DNA of 64,000 nucleotides from Haemophilus parainfluenzae (lineage in GTDB: Bacteria > Pseudomonadota > Gammaproteobacteria > Enterobacterales > Pasteurellaceae): NCBI RefSeq assembly GCF_014931275.1, contig NZ_CP063110.1, positions 1,901,001 through 1,965,000 on the forward strand, in the 5' to 3' direction. Shown piece after piece: positions 9,092 to 18,860 of the stretch; the stretch's first letter is position 1; every line of letters begins with the position of its first letter. Below the pieces are notes generated by a model, which worked only from the letters and a program-made list of their open reading frames with translations, was not told the DNA's origin and searched no databases. Both the position numbers and the translations under genes were made by a program.

Positions 9092-9862
9092 ATGATGAAA
9101 CAAACTGAAATTTTACTGACGATCAAACTTCATCAAGAATTATTTATTGATCCAAAACGTGTTCGCCTCTTAAAAGAAATTAAAGAATGTGGCTCAATCA
9201 ACCAAGCAGCCAAAAACGCCAAAGTAAGCTACAAAAGTGCTTGGGATCACCTTGAGGCAATGAATAAAATCAGCCCAAAACCGCTTTTAGAACGTAATAT
9301 CGGTGGGAAAAATGGGGGCGGTACCTCATTAACCACTTATGCCGAGCGTTTACTGCAGCTTTATGATTTGCTCGAACAAACGCAAGAGCACGCCTTTCAT
9401 ATTCTGCAAGATGAGACGATCCCGCTAAACAGTCTCCTTTCAGCAACGGCAAAATTCTCCTTACAAAGTAGCGCACGCAATCAATTTTTTGGTAAGGTTG
9501 CAAGTCAACATATTGTGGACTCTCGCTGCATTGTTGCAGTAAATATTCTGGATTTAGCTCACCCATTACACGTTTCGATCACAATGCGCAGTGCTGAGCG
9601 TCTCAGACTCATTACTGAAAAAGAAGTAATGGTCATGTTTAAAGCCCCTTGGGTGAAAATTAGTGCTACCCCATTAGAAGAAAAAAATAACCTTTTCCAA
9701 GCGACTATTCTTTCAATGGAAAACGAAGAAGCCATTGTGCAATTAAAGGACAGCTCAACTGAATTTTGTGCCAGTATTCATAGCAAAGATGGTTGGAAAG
9801 TGGGACAAGAGGTGTGGTTACACGTGGATCCAGAACAGATTATTTTGGCCACATTGAAATAA
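9092..9862 (+). CDS. modE: Molybdate-responsive regulator ModE
   Basis: ModE is a dimeric cytoplasmic transcription factor that binds molybdate and represses modABC. The N-terminal LysR-type winged helix-turn-helix includes INQAAKNAKVSYKSAWDHLEAM (residues about 34-55). The C-terminal half carries two TOBE/Mop-like repeats, for example SARNQFFGKVASQHI and the final region ending WLHVDPEQIILATL. The length of 256 matches full-length ModE. A strong GGAGG site lies at 9086-9090. The gene ends at a terminator formed from inverted uptake signals shared with yfbR. Confidence 0.94.
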   Translation: MMKQTEILLTIKLHQELFIDPKRVRLLKEIKECGSINQAAKNAKVSYKSAWDHLEAMNKISPKPLLERNIGGKNGGGTSLTTYAERLLQLYDLLEQTQEHAFHILQDETIPLNSLLSATAKFSLQSSARNQFFGKVASQHIVDSRCIVAVNILDLAHPLHVSITMRSAERLRLITEKEVMVMFKAPWVKISATPLEEKNNLFQATILSMENEEAIVQLKDSSTEFCASIHSKDGWKVGQEVWLHVDPEQIILATLK

Positions 9863-9872
9863 CCTCAGAAAC

Positions 9873-9910
9873 AAAAAGTGCGGTCAAAATTCACCGCACT
9901 TTTTTATTTT
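9873..9910. terminator. Bidirectional uptake-signal terminator between modE and yfbR
   Basis: AAAAAGTGCGGT and ACCGCACTTTTTT form a 12-bp stem with an 8-base loop, followed by T-runs on both strands. It separates the convergent genes modE and yfbR. Confidence 0.85.
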
Positions 9911-9913
9911 CGT

Positions 9914-10507
9914 TTATAACGCAATCTCATCAATCGAGCGTCCAAAACTCGGCAAAAAGACCTGTAAAAAATAATCCATTTCTTGACTGTGCCATTGTTC
10001 CATTAGATTTTCTAAGCGTTTTTTGGCGGTTTTAAATTCATGGTTACCATGCTCTAATTCAAATTGAGCCTTGATATAAGCACAAATCAAATCCGCTTGT
10101 TTTACTAGATGCTTTTCTTCTGGGCTAAATTGCTCACTATCTAAATATGGTGCAAAACTCTCTTGTAATTCAGTCGGGAGCAAACTAATTAAATGCAATT
10201 CTGCAGCCGCTTCAATATCTTTATAAGCATGGGTGATTTCAGAATTGAAATACTTAATTGGGGTCGGCAAATCACCAGTAAAGATTTCAGAGGTATCATG
10301 ATACATCGCCATTACCGCAATACGCTCAGGATTCACTTCCCCACCAAAAAATTGATTTTTAATAATGGCTAAGGCTTGTGCCACAAAGGCAACTTGCAGA
10401 CTATGCTCTGCTAAGTTTTCCTTTTCAATATTGCGCATCAATGACCAACGCTGAATTAAACGAAGACGATCTAAACAGGCAAAAAAGTGACTGGTTTTAA
10501 CTTCCAC
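9914..10507 (-). CDS. yfbR: 5'-deoxynucleotidase, YfbR family (HD domain)
   Basis: This cytosolic HD-domain phosphatase removes the phosphate from deoxyribonucleoside 5'-monophosphates, acting in dNMP turnover. The 197 residues match E. coli YfbR. The metal-binding residues can be seen as [22 protein letters not shown] (first His), [21 protein letters not shown] (HD pair) and [20 protein letters not shown] (distal Asp). The gene is convergent with modE and lies 9 bases after the degS stop on the same strand. It is probably read with degS. Confidence 0.92.
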   Translation of the reverse strand: MEVKTSHFFACLDRLRLIQRWSLMRNIEKENLAEHSLQVAFVAQALAIIKNQFFGGEVNPERIAVMAMYHDTSEIFTGDLPTPIKYFNSEITHAYKDIEAAAELHLISLLPTELQESFAPYLDSEQFSPEEKHLVKQADLICAYIKAQFELEHGNHEFKTAKKRLENLMEQWHSQEMDYFLQVFLPSFGRSIDEIAL

Positions 10508-10516
10508 AATATATCC

Positions 10517-11539
10517 TTAATTAGACGGGAACTCTTCAATAATCACAGGGAGATCAATCACTTTACCTAAGCGAGAAATGGTAACGATGACTTCAGTATT
10601 CGGTTTAGTATCACTGATAATTTGCATCATTTCACGAATAGACAGGTTATCTTGTTTATTTAAACGTAAAATCACATCACCTACTTGGATGCCCGCTTTC
10701 GCTGCAGGGCTATTGGCGGTCACGCCTGTAATCACGATACCACCATTTGAATTAGCGGTGATTTCACTTTGTACCCCAAAATAACCACGAATCACGCGTC
10801 CATCGCGAATAATTTTATATAACACATCATTGGCAATGCTGATTGGAATCGCAAAATTCAGACCTTCTGCAATTTCATTGGCTGTTTTACCAATACTTAA
10901 CGTGCTGATCCCTACTAATTCGCCAGCTGAGTTAATCAACGCACCACCAGAGTTACCGCGGTTAATTGATGCATCTGTTTGAATAAAGTTTTGACGACCT
11001 AAAGAATCCCCTACGGCACTACGCCCTACCGCACTGATAATCCCTTGAGAAACACTTTGACCGAGGTTATACGGGTTACCAATAGCCAGTGCAATATCAC
11101 CAACTCGTACTTGGCGTTCTTTATTTTGTGGAATGGTAGAAAGATTGGTTGCTTTGATTTTTAATACCGCAAGATCTGTCAAATTATCCGAACCGATTAA
11201 ATTCGCTTCATAAATATTGCCGTTTTGCAATGCCACCACAATTTGATCGGCATTTTGAATAACGTGTTTATTGGTGAGAATATAACCGTCTTTGGTCATA
11301 ATCACGCCAGAACCTAAGTTATTTACCTGTAATTGATCGCTATCATTAATGCTGGCAGAAGAAAAAGATCGGTTATACACGTTCACGACGGCTGGAGAAG
11401 CAATTCTCACGGCACTATTAAACGAAACGATATCATCAGCAGAAAAAAGGCTGCTGTTATTGAGCTTAGGAACGGCAAATAAAATAACACCTGCCGCAGC
11501 AAGCCCCCAAAGGGCGGAGTGGAAAAGTTTTTTAAACAT
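10517..11539 (-). CDS. degS: Periplasmic serine endoprotease DegS
   Basis: DegS is the inner-membrane-anchored protease that senses misfolded porins and cuts the anti-sigma factor RseA, starting the sigma-E response. The 340 residues hold one N-terminal membrane anchor (about 8-25), a trypsin-like domain and a single C-terminal PDZ domain (about 240-335). The catalytic triad is His92 (NKHVIQ), Asp122 (LTDLAVLK) and Ser197 (RGNSGGAL). One PDZ domain and an uncleaved anchor distinguish DegS from DegP and DegQ. Its stop is 9 bases from yfbR and its start 3 bases from ribD, so it sits inside a tight gene string. Confidence 0.95.
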   Translation of the reverse strand: MFKKLFHSALWGLAAAGVILFAVPKLNNSSLFSADDIVSFNSAVRIASPAVVNVYNRSFSSASINDSDQLQVNNLGSGVIMTKDGYILTNKHVIQNADQIVVALQNGNIYEANLIGSDNLTDLAVLKIKATNLSTIPQNKERQVRVGDIALAIGNPYNLGQSVSQGIISAVGRSAVGDSLGRQNFIQTDASINRGNSGGALINSAGELVGISTLSIGKTANEIAEGLNFAIPISIANDVLYKIIRDGRVIRGYFGVQSEITANSNGGIVITGVTANSPAAKAGIQVGDVILRLNKQDNLSIREMMQIISDTKPNTEVIVTISRLGKVIDLPVIIEEFPSN

Positions 11540-11542
11540 TTT

Positions 11543-12673
11543 TTATTCTTTTATTAATAAGTTAGGTAAATAACTGAGCTTTAAATCATCCCCAATTCTT
11601 TCACATTCTTGCAGTTGCCACAATGGGGCATCAGCAAGTTTTTCCAAATGCGGAAGTTGGCATAATCCTCGAGCGTTATCTCCCAAGAGTTTTGGGGCGA
11701 CATAAATAATTAATTCATCTACAGCATGTTGTTCAATCAGGCTTCCCGCTAAATTGGCGCCGGCTTCAACCCAAACAGAATTCACTTGTCTCTTGCCTAA
11801 TTCTGTCATCAATAGATCAAAATCATAGTTTTCTGGTAGTAACATTTGCTCACAGAAATCAGGGAATACAGACATATCCCGTGGAATTGAACCCACAAGC
11901 CAAACTGGCGAATGGGTATGGAATAATTGATGGTTTGGTTGAACTCGATTTTGAGAATCTAAGATTATGCGAATAGGCTGACGCACAGTATCTTCAGCAT
12001 ATTCCGCTTTTAGAGCATCGGGGAATTGATTCCAACGCACGTTCAAGCTTGGATCATCGGCTAACACGGTAGCACTTGTAGATAAAAGTGCGGTCGCTTT
12101 GGCTCGCATTTTTTGTACATCTGCACGAGCGGCTTCACCCGTGATCCACTTGCTTTCACCGCTCGCCATAGCTGTTCGGCCGTCTAAACTCATGGCTAGT
12201 TTTAGCTGCACATAAGGCTTACCGATTCTCATACGTTTAAGAAAACCTTTATTTAAAGCTTCTGCTTGTTCGTTCAATAAATTGACCGCACTTGGTATGC
12301 CTGCATCGGCTAACATTTTTAAGCCCTTGCCCGCCACTTGAGGATTAGGATCGGCCATGGCTGCGACAACTCGACTGACACCCGCTTCAATTAAACCTAA
12401 TGCACAAGGCGGTGTGCGTCCATAATGAGAACAAGGTTCAAGCGTCACATAAGCAGTTGCGCCTTTCGCTTTCTCACCGGCATCTGCCAACGCCACTCGT
12501 TCTGCATGAGGCTGACCAGCTTTAAAATGAAACCCTTTCCCGACAATTTCACCATTTTTAACCAACACACATCCTACGGATGGATTAGGCGTAGTGGTGT
12601 ACTGCCCTTTTGCCGCAAGCTCAAGAGCCTGTTGCATAAATTTCACGTCATCAGGGGAAAAGGTATCACTCAT
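11543..12673 (-). CDS. ribD: Bifunctional riboflavin biosynthesis deaminase/reductase RibD
   Basis: RibD catalyses the second and third steps of riboflavin synthesis: deamination of the pyrimidine ring and NADPH-dependent reduction of the ribosyl side chain. The N-terminal deaminase domain has the zinc motif PHAERVALADAG and PCSHYGRTPPC (residues about 55-90). The C-terminal reductase domain begins near 150 (KPYVQLKLAMSLDGR) and includes the family sequence WVEAGANLAGSL. The length of 376 is normal. It starts 2 bases after nrdR on the same strand, an arrangement common in gammaproteobacteria. Confidence 0.96.
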   Translation of the reverse strand: MSDTFSPDDVKFMQQALELAAKGQYTTTPNPSVGCVLVKNGEIVGKGFHFKAGQPHAERVALADAGEKAKGATAYVTLEPCSHYGRTPPCALGLIEAGVSRVVAAMADPNPQVAGKGLKMLADAGIPSAVNLLNEQAEALNKGFLKRMRIGKPYVQLKLAMSLDGRTAMASGESKWITGEAARADVQKMRAKATALLSTSATVLADDPSLNVRWNQFPDALKAEYAEDTVRQPIRIILDSQNRVQPNHQLFHTHSPVWLVGSIPRDMSVFPDFCEQMLLPENYDFDLLMTELGKRQVNSVWVEAGANLAGSLIEQHAVDELIIYVAPKLLGDNARGLCQLPHLEKLADAPLWQLQECERIGDDLKLSYLPNLLIKE

Positions 12674-12674
12674 A

Positions 12675-13124
12675 CTAATCCTTTAAGCTTTCAATTTCTT
12701 TGGTGAATTCATTGATATTATCAAAGCTCAGGTAAACGGACGCAAAACGGATATACGCCACTTTATCTAATTCTTTCAGCTCATTCATGGCTAATTTGCC
12801 CACGAGATGACTTGGCACTTCGCGCTCACCTGTCGCACGTAATTGGATAATAATATGGCTGATGGCTTTTTCCACATCATCCGAACTTACAGGGCGTTTT
12901 TCTAACGCATGTTGAATACCGCTACGCAATTTATCTTCATTAAACGGCTCGCGTGACCCATCATTTTTAATAATTTTTGGCACCGCTAATTCGGCTGTTT
13001 CAAAGGTGGTAAAGCGTTCATGACAATTCCCGCATTCTCGACGACGACGCACTTGATACCCATCAGAAACCAAACGGCTGTCAATCACCTTAGTTTCTTC
13101 AGTTGAACAAAACGGACAACGCAT
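12675..13124 (-). CDS. nrdR: Ribonucleotide reductase repressor NrdR
   Basis: NrdR is an ATP/dATP-sensing repressor of ribonucleotide reductase genes. In 149 residues it has a zinc ribbon with MRCPFC at the start and [12 protein letters not shown] near 31-42, then an ATP-cone domain from about residue 48 ([22 protein letters not shown]). The ribosome-binding site AGGAG lies close before the ATG. It leads the nrdR-ribD-degS-yfbR gene string. No NrdR box was identified in this window. Confidence 0.96.
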   Translation of the reverse strand: MRCPFCSTEETKVIDSRLVSDGYQVRRRRECGNCHERFTTFETAELAVPKIIKNDGSREPFNEDKLRSGIQHALEKRPVSSDDVEKAISHIIIQLRATGEREVPSHLVGKLAMNELKELDKVAYIRFASVYLSFDNINEFTKEIESLKD

Positions 13125-13201
13125 TTTAGCTCCTTTTCAAAATGATTCTTAAGTCAGTATCTTATCAAAAATCCAGGATCTTTTCGATCTGAAGATCCGC
13201 G

Positions 13202-16200
13202 TTAAGACAACATTTCTCCAAACCAAGATGTGGTTTGTTTCACCAACTGTGAAATACCTTCCTGCGATTTAAATTGTTCTGTTTGCCCTAACACCCTTGC
13301 CCAATAAGGATCGGCTTTTCTATAACCATAGTTATCATCTTTCGCAAGGGATTCAATATTCGTTAAAACATTGTCAAAATTGACCGCACTTTCATCTTTT
13401 TCAATAAACTTCGCTATATTTTCTGTTGGAATGAGCTGAATTTGTTGTTGGCTCTGTAAATAAGCCTCAACATACATTTTCAGTTTCTCAAGTGCGGTTG
13501 ATTTTTCTATTGTTTTTAATGTTAAATCCTTATCTTTAGCGATAATGCGTGGTGGCAGTGAATTCTCTTTTGTCGCCAGTTGAATGAGATAATAAAGCCA
13601 TGGGCGAATACGATAACGCTCTTTATATTTTGCAAATCGCCATTCGATTATCTGATTTTCATCACCAAATAATGGCTCCATATAACCAAATAAGCGAATA
13701 TTGCCTTGTGCCGTTTCCACCACAAAATCGACACTCTCACTGTGTGGTGAAGAATAATCCTTAATTTTCTCTTTAAAAGCCAATACATCAGCACGAATAT
13801 CTTGTTCACAAACCTCCGCAAACTCGCCGCGTGGCATGATGCCTTTTACTCGCTGTTTGGCAAAATAATCGTTAAATTGCGCTTCCTCTAAATGCAATAA
13901 CTCATTACTAATGCGATAATGATCCAAACCATTTAACGTGAAGTTTTCACTTTCTTCAATGCGATCATCTTCATCTCGGAAATACACGCCAAGCTGCTTT
14001 TCAAAAAAGAATTTCACTGGATTTTCAACAAAACTCACAAAACGATCGAGTTCAATTTCCGTTATTGGCTCTTGATTTTCGCCCATCGGCACAACAAATT
14101 CATGACATTTTCTTTCTTGGAATTGCGCAATCGGCAGCCATTTTTTTGCAAAAGAGCGGTTAATTTTCCCTTCATTTTGGAAATTACTTGGACTAAACGC
14201 CGTCATTGGATGTTGTTCAATCCTTAAGCCATTTTCTGAATAATGATTAATATAATCAATTAACTGACTCACCAATACTGAAGGTTCTTTAGGTTGATTA
14301 TCAATAATTGAAGAGCCCACATAACTCACATAAAAATGGGATCTTGCGGCCAGTAAGGCTTCAAGGAATAAGTAACGATCATCATCTCGACGAACACGAT
14401 CGCCTTTTTGATGATGATATTGCATTAAGTCAAAACTATTTGGTGTATGACTGCGTGGGTAATCCGCCTCATTCATTCCGAGCAGACACACCACTTTAAA
14501 AGGAATGGAACGCATTGGTAAAAGTGTGCAGAAATTCACTTTCCCCGCTAAGAAACGAAGGCTGTTTGGTGTTTCTTCTAAACGAGCAGACATCACTTCC
14601 GCAATGACATCCGCTTGCAAAGTTTCTTCAAAATTGACGGTCTGCAAATCATCGGCAAAGGCATTGATACAATCTTGAATATAAAACAAAGTATCCGCAG
14701 TTTCTTCATTTTGCACAAAGAAATCAGTCAAAAGTGCGGTCAATTTTTCACGCCATTTTTCAATATTGTGTGCCTTTTGCAAATCTTGATGCCATTTATT
14801 TAAGGCAGTAAAAAATTGATTCACCGCACCGACTAACTGCCCTTTCAATCCATAGCTACTATCAAGTCCAAGACTGTCTTGCCAAACGCCTTGTTCTTCA
14901 CGCATCGCATAACCTAAGGTCATACGTTCAAGTCCCGCCTGCCATGCGTTAAAATTCAGTGTATTCTGCAATTTTTCTAAACCAAAGCGAATACCCGACT
15001 CTTTCACCCATTCACGGATTTGCTCGAGATCTGCAAGGGCAATATTAAAACGTTCACGGATAGCCGGAATATCCAATAAAGCCAGTACTTCTTCCGCGCC
15101 AAACTGACTTTCTCTTAAATTTAACAGAGAAAGATAGCTCGACACGATCACATCACTTTCAGACAATTTACTGTCAGAAATTGAGAATGGAATAACGGGG
15201 GCATCCGCACTATTTGCACCAAAGACAGCCTGAATATAAGGCGTATATTGGTTAACATCGGCCACCATGACCACCACATCTTTTGGTGTAATCTGTTCTT
15301 CTTTTGGCTTATGCTGATTTTGATTGAATAAATCCAACAAATAATCATGCAGCACTTCAACTTCTCGCATTGCGCTATGGCAAGATTTCACGACCAAAGA
15401 GCGGTCATTTTTCGCTACATTTAATGCACCATGACTTAACGTCAAAATTTGATTTTGGATCTGCCCTAACAACGTTTTTTCGGGAAGTTCTGCATAGTAA
15501 TCACGGGAAATAGCTTGAATACTCTCCTCATCACGCACTAATTGGTAGAGAAAATCCCGTCCCATTTTTCCCCAAGAGGCTAAAAGCGGATTCCCGCTGA
15601 ACAATTCTTCTTGTTGATTAGTGTAATCAAGGTTAGCAGGTTTCCATGACACTTGCTCGGCTGAAATTAAAGGCTTCACATCATTACTTTCTTGCACGAA
15701 ACGCTGTCTTTCTAATAAATAGGATTTACTCAGATCTCGCAAATCGCCCCAGTACTCTTGACATGGATTATTAAAGAATAAATGCACGTCTGTTTTAGCT
15801 GAAATACCTTGGAAAATATTGAGATAAACCGTTGGTAATGCTGGAATACCAAAAATAAAAATACGTTCTGGTAAGTTGAGTGTCGCATTGGGATCACGAC
15901 ATAATGCTAAAAATTGTTGATTGAGGGCAGCACGATGTTTTGCTTTTCCACCAAAATCACGTTGGATATCATCCACCAAGGCTCGCCATAAAATTCCCTG
16001 CCAGTGAATATTGCCTTTAATTTGAGAAAGAAAGGTAGGATTTAACGCCGAAAGCCCCTGCTTTTGCTGATTAATTTGAGCCAAGATCTTTTCATCGTTA
16101 TTTTCTTCCCATGCGGCAATCCATTCGGGACGATAGACGAGATATTGGTCAAATAAATCAGCAACTTTTAGGCTTAATTGATAAAGTTTTTGCTGTTCTG

Positions 16201-16561
16201 ATGCTGGCGAGGACGCTAAATATTTTTTTAATGGTTCAAATTCTTTGTGCTGTAAAAAGGTTGGGATTAATCGCATTAATCGCCATAACGTTGAATCTTT
16301 TTCAAAAGGGTTTTGCGTGGAAACATTCGGCAAATTATCGGCGTAAAGTTTCCAAATAAAACTGGAAGGCATGGGGAATTGAAAATTCGCTGCAACGCCG
16401 CGTTTTTTAGCAATTTCCATTTGTAACCATTGTGCCATACCTGGACTTTGCACCAACACAATGTCAGATTGAAACGGATCATCTTGCGGTAAATTTTCCA
16501 ACAGCAAAACTAAAATATCCTTTTGAATTTCTGGTTGGTTTGAATAATAAGTAACGAACAA
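13202..16561 (-). CDS. recC: Exodeoxyribonuclease V gamma chain RecC
   Basis: RecC is the subunit of RecBCD that recognises Chi and holds the split DNA during double-strand break repair. The 1119 residues match the family. The N-terminus (YYSNQPEIQKDILVLLLENLPQDDPFQSDIVLVQSPGMAQWLQMEIAKK) is typical, as are the central helicase-like region with LLPMRSIPFKVVCLLGMNEADYPR and the C-terminal PD-(D/E)XK-like fold. recB and recD are not in the window. It lies 37 bases after comQ on the same strand, so part of its transcription may come from the competence operon. Confidence 0.96.
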   Translation of the reverse strand: MFVTYYSNQPEIQKDILVLLLENLPQDDPFQSDIVLVQSPGMAQWLQMEIAKKRGVAANFQFPMPSSFIWKLYADNLPNVSTQNPFEKDSTLWRLMRLIPTFLQHKEFEPLKKYLASSPASEQQKLYQLSLKVADLFDQYLVYRPEWIAAWEENNDEKILAQINQQKQGLSALNPTFLSQIKGNIHWQGILWRALVDDIQRDFGGKAKHRAALNQQFLALCRDPNATLNLPERIFIFGIPALPTVYLNIFQGISAKTDVHLFFNNPCQEYWGDLRDLSKSYLLERQRFVQESNDVKPLISAEQVSWKPANLDYTNQQEELFSGNPLLASWGKMGRDFLYQLVRDEESIQAISRDYYAELPEKTLLGQIQNQILTLSHGALNVAKNDRSLVVKSCHSAMREVEVLHDYLLDLFNQNQHKPKEEQITPKDVVVMVADVNQYTPYIQAVFGANSADAPVIPFSISDSKLSESDVIVSSYLSLLNLRESQFGAEEVLALLDIPAIRERFNIALADLEQIREWVKESGIRFGLEKLQNTLNFNAWQAGLERMTLGYAMREEQGVWQDSLGLDSSYGLKGQLVGAVNQFFTALNKWHQDLQKAHNIEKWREKLTALLTDFFVQNEETADTLFYIQDCINAFADDLQTVNFEETLQADVIAEVMSARLEETPNSLRFLAGKVNFCTLLPMRSIPFKVVCLLGMNEADYPRSHTPNSFDLMQYHHQKGDRVRRDDDRYLFLEALLAARSHFYVSYVGSSIIDNQPKEPSVLVSQLIDYINHYSENGLRIEQHPMTAFSPSNFQNEGKINRSFAKKWLPIAQFQERKCHEFVVPMGENQEPITEIELDRFVSFVENPVKFFFEKQLGVYFRDEDDRIEESENFTLNGLDHYRISNELLHLEEAQFNDYFAKQRVKGIMPRGEFAEVCEQDIRADVLAFKEKIKDYSSPHSESVDFVVETAQGNIRLFGYMEPLFGDENQIIEWRFAKYKERYRIRPWLYYLIQLATKENSLPPRIIAKDKDLTLKTIEKSTALEKLKMYVEAYLQSQQQIQLIPTENIAKFIEKDESAVNFDNVLTNIESLAKDDNYGYRKADPYWARVLGQTEQFKSQEGISQLVKQTTSWFGEMLS

Positions 16562-16598
16562 AGTAACGCCCTTTTGAAAGCAAAAACAATGCGTTATT

Positions 16599-16901
16599 TT
16601 ACTCGGTTTTCAATAAAAATTCACCTTGAGGATAGCGTATATTCACTTGATGATAATTACATTGAATTGCAAATTGAATGCCATTTTGTTGTACGCTATT
16701 TTCACAAGACAAGCCTAAAAACTGACGTTGAGCCTGATTCTCAGCAATTTGAATCGCCTGAAATTCTTGAAAAATCCTGACCGCACTTTTCCGTTGCTCG
16801 CTCGTCCATCGGTTAAAGATCAAAAATAACCCACTGAAAATCGATAAGGCTAATAAAAGTGACATTAACGACATGCCTTTATTCACTTTGATCTTGCGCA
16901 C
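16599..16901 (-). CDS. comQ: Competence pseudopilin-like protein ComQ
   Basis: This 100-residue protein is the last gene before recC in a four-gene string that matches comN-comO-comP-comQ of H. influenzae. It has a prepilin-like N-terminus, MRKIKVNKG followed by MSLMSLLLALSIFSGLFLIF, with the G/M junction as the probable prepilin peptidase site. The conserved Glu at mature position 5 is absent. The short C-terminal part has two cysteines. It overlaps comP by 23 bases. A role as minor pseudopilin in DNA uptake is inferred from synteny and the CRP-S site. Confidence 0.8.
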   Translation of the reverse strand: MRKIKVNKGMSLMSLLLALSIFSGLFLIFNRWTSEQRKSAVRIFQEFQAIQIAENQAQRQFLGLSCENSVQQNGIQFAIQCNYHQVNIRYPQGEFLLKTE

Positions 16902-17565
16902 TTAAATCACTCCAACTTTTATCCACCAAACGCCATTGGCTATATTCTTGTACGAGTTTTGTTACCACGGCTTTACCGTAAGCCACCGTCACGCCCTCCT
17001 CTAACTTAAGTGAACCACCTGTAATCACCGCACCACTAATTCGTCCTTTGCCTGTTAAAGTTAAATCTCCTTCTACTAGCAGAATAGCACTTACATTCCC
17101 TTTAATTTCTAATTGGCTTTGCGTTACCCAATACACTTGCGGTGTTTTTTGAGCAATTAAAGTAGTATCTACTTTCACAAAGTGCGGTTGAAAATCAGCT
17201 TGTTTTTCGCTGGAAATAAAATCTCGCAGCATATTTTCATTAATGCCTTTTGTGGGTGATTTCTTAAATAACTCAGCGCGTTTACACCAAACAGAATAGG
17301 CGACTTTATCCTCTTCCCCTGAAGACTCGAAAAAGACCTGTTTCACTTTTTCAGAACTATTTAAAGGCAAGTTTTGGCAAATGTGCGTTTGTTGCTGCTG
17401 ACTGATTTTCTGTAAAGGAAGACTTTGTTCTACATAATATTTTCGCTGACTCATTTGAGATCGAAAAAATGCAAAGATCTGTTCATCAAATAATAAGATC
17501 AATGCCAATAATCCCGAAAGTAAAATTAGCGCCGCCAATGTCACCATCCCTTTTTTCATGATCAT
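16879..17565 (-). CDS. comP: Competence pseudopilin-like protein ComP
   Basis: This is the third gene of the competence pseudopilin string, 228 residues. It opens MIMKKG then MVTLAALILLSGLLALILLF, a prepilin-type hydrophobic helix without Glu5, which is reminiscent of the GspK/PilX class of tip pseudopilins. The rest is a soluble periplasmic domain with a beta-helix-like segment near 160-200 (KGNVSAILLVEGDLTLTGKGRISGAVITGGSL). It overlaps comO by 4 bases and comQ by 23. The second Met could also be the start. The role in the DNA-uptake pilus is inferred from family and context. Confidence 0.8.
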   Translation of the reverse strand: MIMKKGMVTLAALILLSGLLALILLFDEQIFAFFRSQMSQRKYYVEQSLPLQKISQQQQTHICQNLPLNSSEKVKQVFFESSGEEDKVAYSVWCKRAELFKKSPTKGINENMLRDFISSEKQADFQPHFVKVDTTLIAQKTPQVYWVTQSQLEIKGNVSAILLVEGDLTLTGKGRISGAVITGGSLKLEEGVTVAYGKAVVTKLVQEYSQWRLVDKSWSDLSAQDQSE

Positions 17566-18287
17566 TCTTCTTGATTTAATAAAGGCACCACAAGCGAAGT
17601 TTCATATTGAATATGCTTATGTGTTGTAAGATTTCCCGCGAGTTTGATTTCAATCCCTTTCCCTGCCTTTAACCAATCAAAACGTAATTGAGAAATATCA
17701 AACTCTTTTTCATCCAATAAATCTGTCCATCCACCACCCGCGTTACAAGTAGATTGCGTTAAAGCACGCTGACACTCTGCTGAGCGACAATCTGCATTTA
17801 CCGCATTTTTATAGGTTTGTTTGGTTTCGATCATATTCCCGTTAAGTTTGTAACCAAATAGCTCCTTTTCGATATTTTTTGCCACATTTTTAATGCCATT
17901 TACGCAGGTATTTTTTGTGTATTTTTCACCAATACAGCCATTACTATTCAAATCATAAAAAAACAAGACACAACTATTTAATGGCGCATTGTCTGCTTGA
18001 GCAATGGTTATTGCTGTGCCCTTTTCGTCTAATTCAAATAAAGCGAGATTATCTTCGATGAGTTTTTGGTTTGCGGCTCGAAAGCCTACGCGGCGCAGAT
18101 CTTTCCCGATGAGTTGAATTGTGCGTTGTAATTCAGCTTGTAATTTGAGTTGTAACATTAAACGCTGATTTTGCTGCTGAGTTTGGGCATAAAATTGAGC
18201 AACCAATAACAATAATAAAGCGGATAAGCCGAGTGAAATCAATAAGCTCACCAATGTTTCGCCTTTTAATGGTTTCATCTTGTACAT
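17562..18287 (-). CDS. comO: Competence pseudopilin-like protein ComO
   Basis: This 241-residue protein is of prepilin type (PilW/GspJ-like). The leader MYKMKPLKG precedes ETLVSLLISLGLSALLLLLVAQFY, a hydrophobic helix with Gln-rich coiled-coil continuation. The soluble domain has several Cys residues (CVLFFYDLNSNGC, NTC, DCRSAEC, STCNAGGG), suggesting disulfides in the periplasm. It overlaps comN by 13 bases, so translation may be coupled. The second Met (codon 4) is an equally possible start. Competence function is inferred from the syntenic H. influenzae operon. Confidence 0.8.
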   Translation of the reverse strand: MYKMKPLKGETLVSLLISLGLSALLLLLVAQFYAQTQQQNQRLMLQLKLQAELQRTIQLIGKDLRRVGFRAANQKLIEDNLALFELDEKGTAITIAQADNAPLNSCVLFFYDLNSNGCIGEKYTKNTCVNGIKNVAKNIEKELFGYKLNGNMIETKQTYKNAVNADCRSAECQRALTQSTCNAGGGWTDLLDEKEFDISQLRFDWLKAGKGIEIKLAGNLTTHKHIQYETSLVVPLLNQEE

Positions 18288-18793
18288 GCACTCGCTGCCT
18301 GATCAGACTTTAATTTAATACTGCCAACATTGAAAAAAGAGAACAATGTTCGATGCTCTTCAGCCTGTAACATAAAACAATTTGTTTCCATGGTATTTCT
18401 GGCCCCATTAAATTTCACCGCCACTTCTGACGGATATAGTTTAGGGCCAATTAGCATCGTTTTGCCTTCAAAATAAGGATAGTAAAAATGCGCATAAAGG
18501 TTTTTAGGACAATTATGGGGATGAAAACAATCACAAAAATGATCGCTTTTTACTTGGGCTGTGATACACCAACGTTGATTTGCTGAATCTCGATTGGCCA
18601 AAATAAACCAAATCGCCGATGAGTTTTCCGCCCTCGCTTGAATATTACGTAAGAAAAAATAAAGCCGTTGTTGCTCTTTTTCGAGAAAATATTTGGGATC
18701 ATTTTTCTGCCATTTAGGCAATGCAAACGCTAATGTTAAGCTTAAAATAAATAATACAATCAAGGTTTCTAATAAGGTTATCCCTTTATACAT
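18275..18793 (-). CDS. comN: Competence type IV prepilin-like protein ComN
   Basis: This is the first gene of the comNOPQ operon, 172 residues. The N-terminus MYKG / ITLLETLIVLFILSLTLAFALPKW is a classic GspH/FimT-type prepilin: a very short leader, a Gly before the cleavage site and Glu at mature position 5. It is the only one of the four with that Glu. The soluble domain has a cluster of Cys and His (FCDCFHPHNCPK), unusual for a pseudopilin. A CRP-S site lies 70 bases upstream, so expression should need CRP, cAMP and Sxy. Confidence 0.82.
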   Translation of the reverse strand: MYKGITLLETLIVLFILSLTLAFALPKWQKNDPKYFLEKEQQRLYFFLRNIQARAENSSAIWFILANRDSANQRWCITAQVKSDHFCDCFHPHNCPKNLYAHFYYPYFEGKTMLIGPKLYPSEVAVKFNGARNTMETNCFMLQAEEHRTLFSFFNVGSIKLKSDQAASACTR

Positions 18794-18860
18794 AAAATGC
18801 CTTCTTTTTTGACCGCACTTTAAAATTCCTTTAGAAGAAAGCCAAATTAGCTACTCTATT

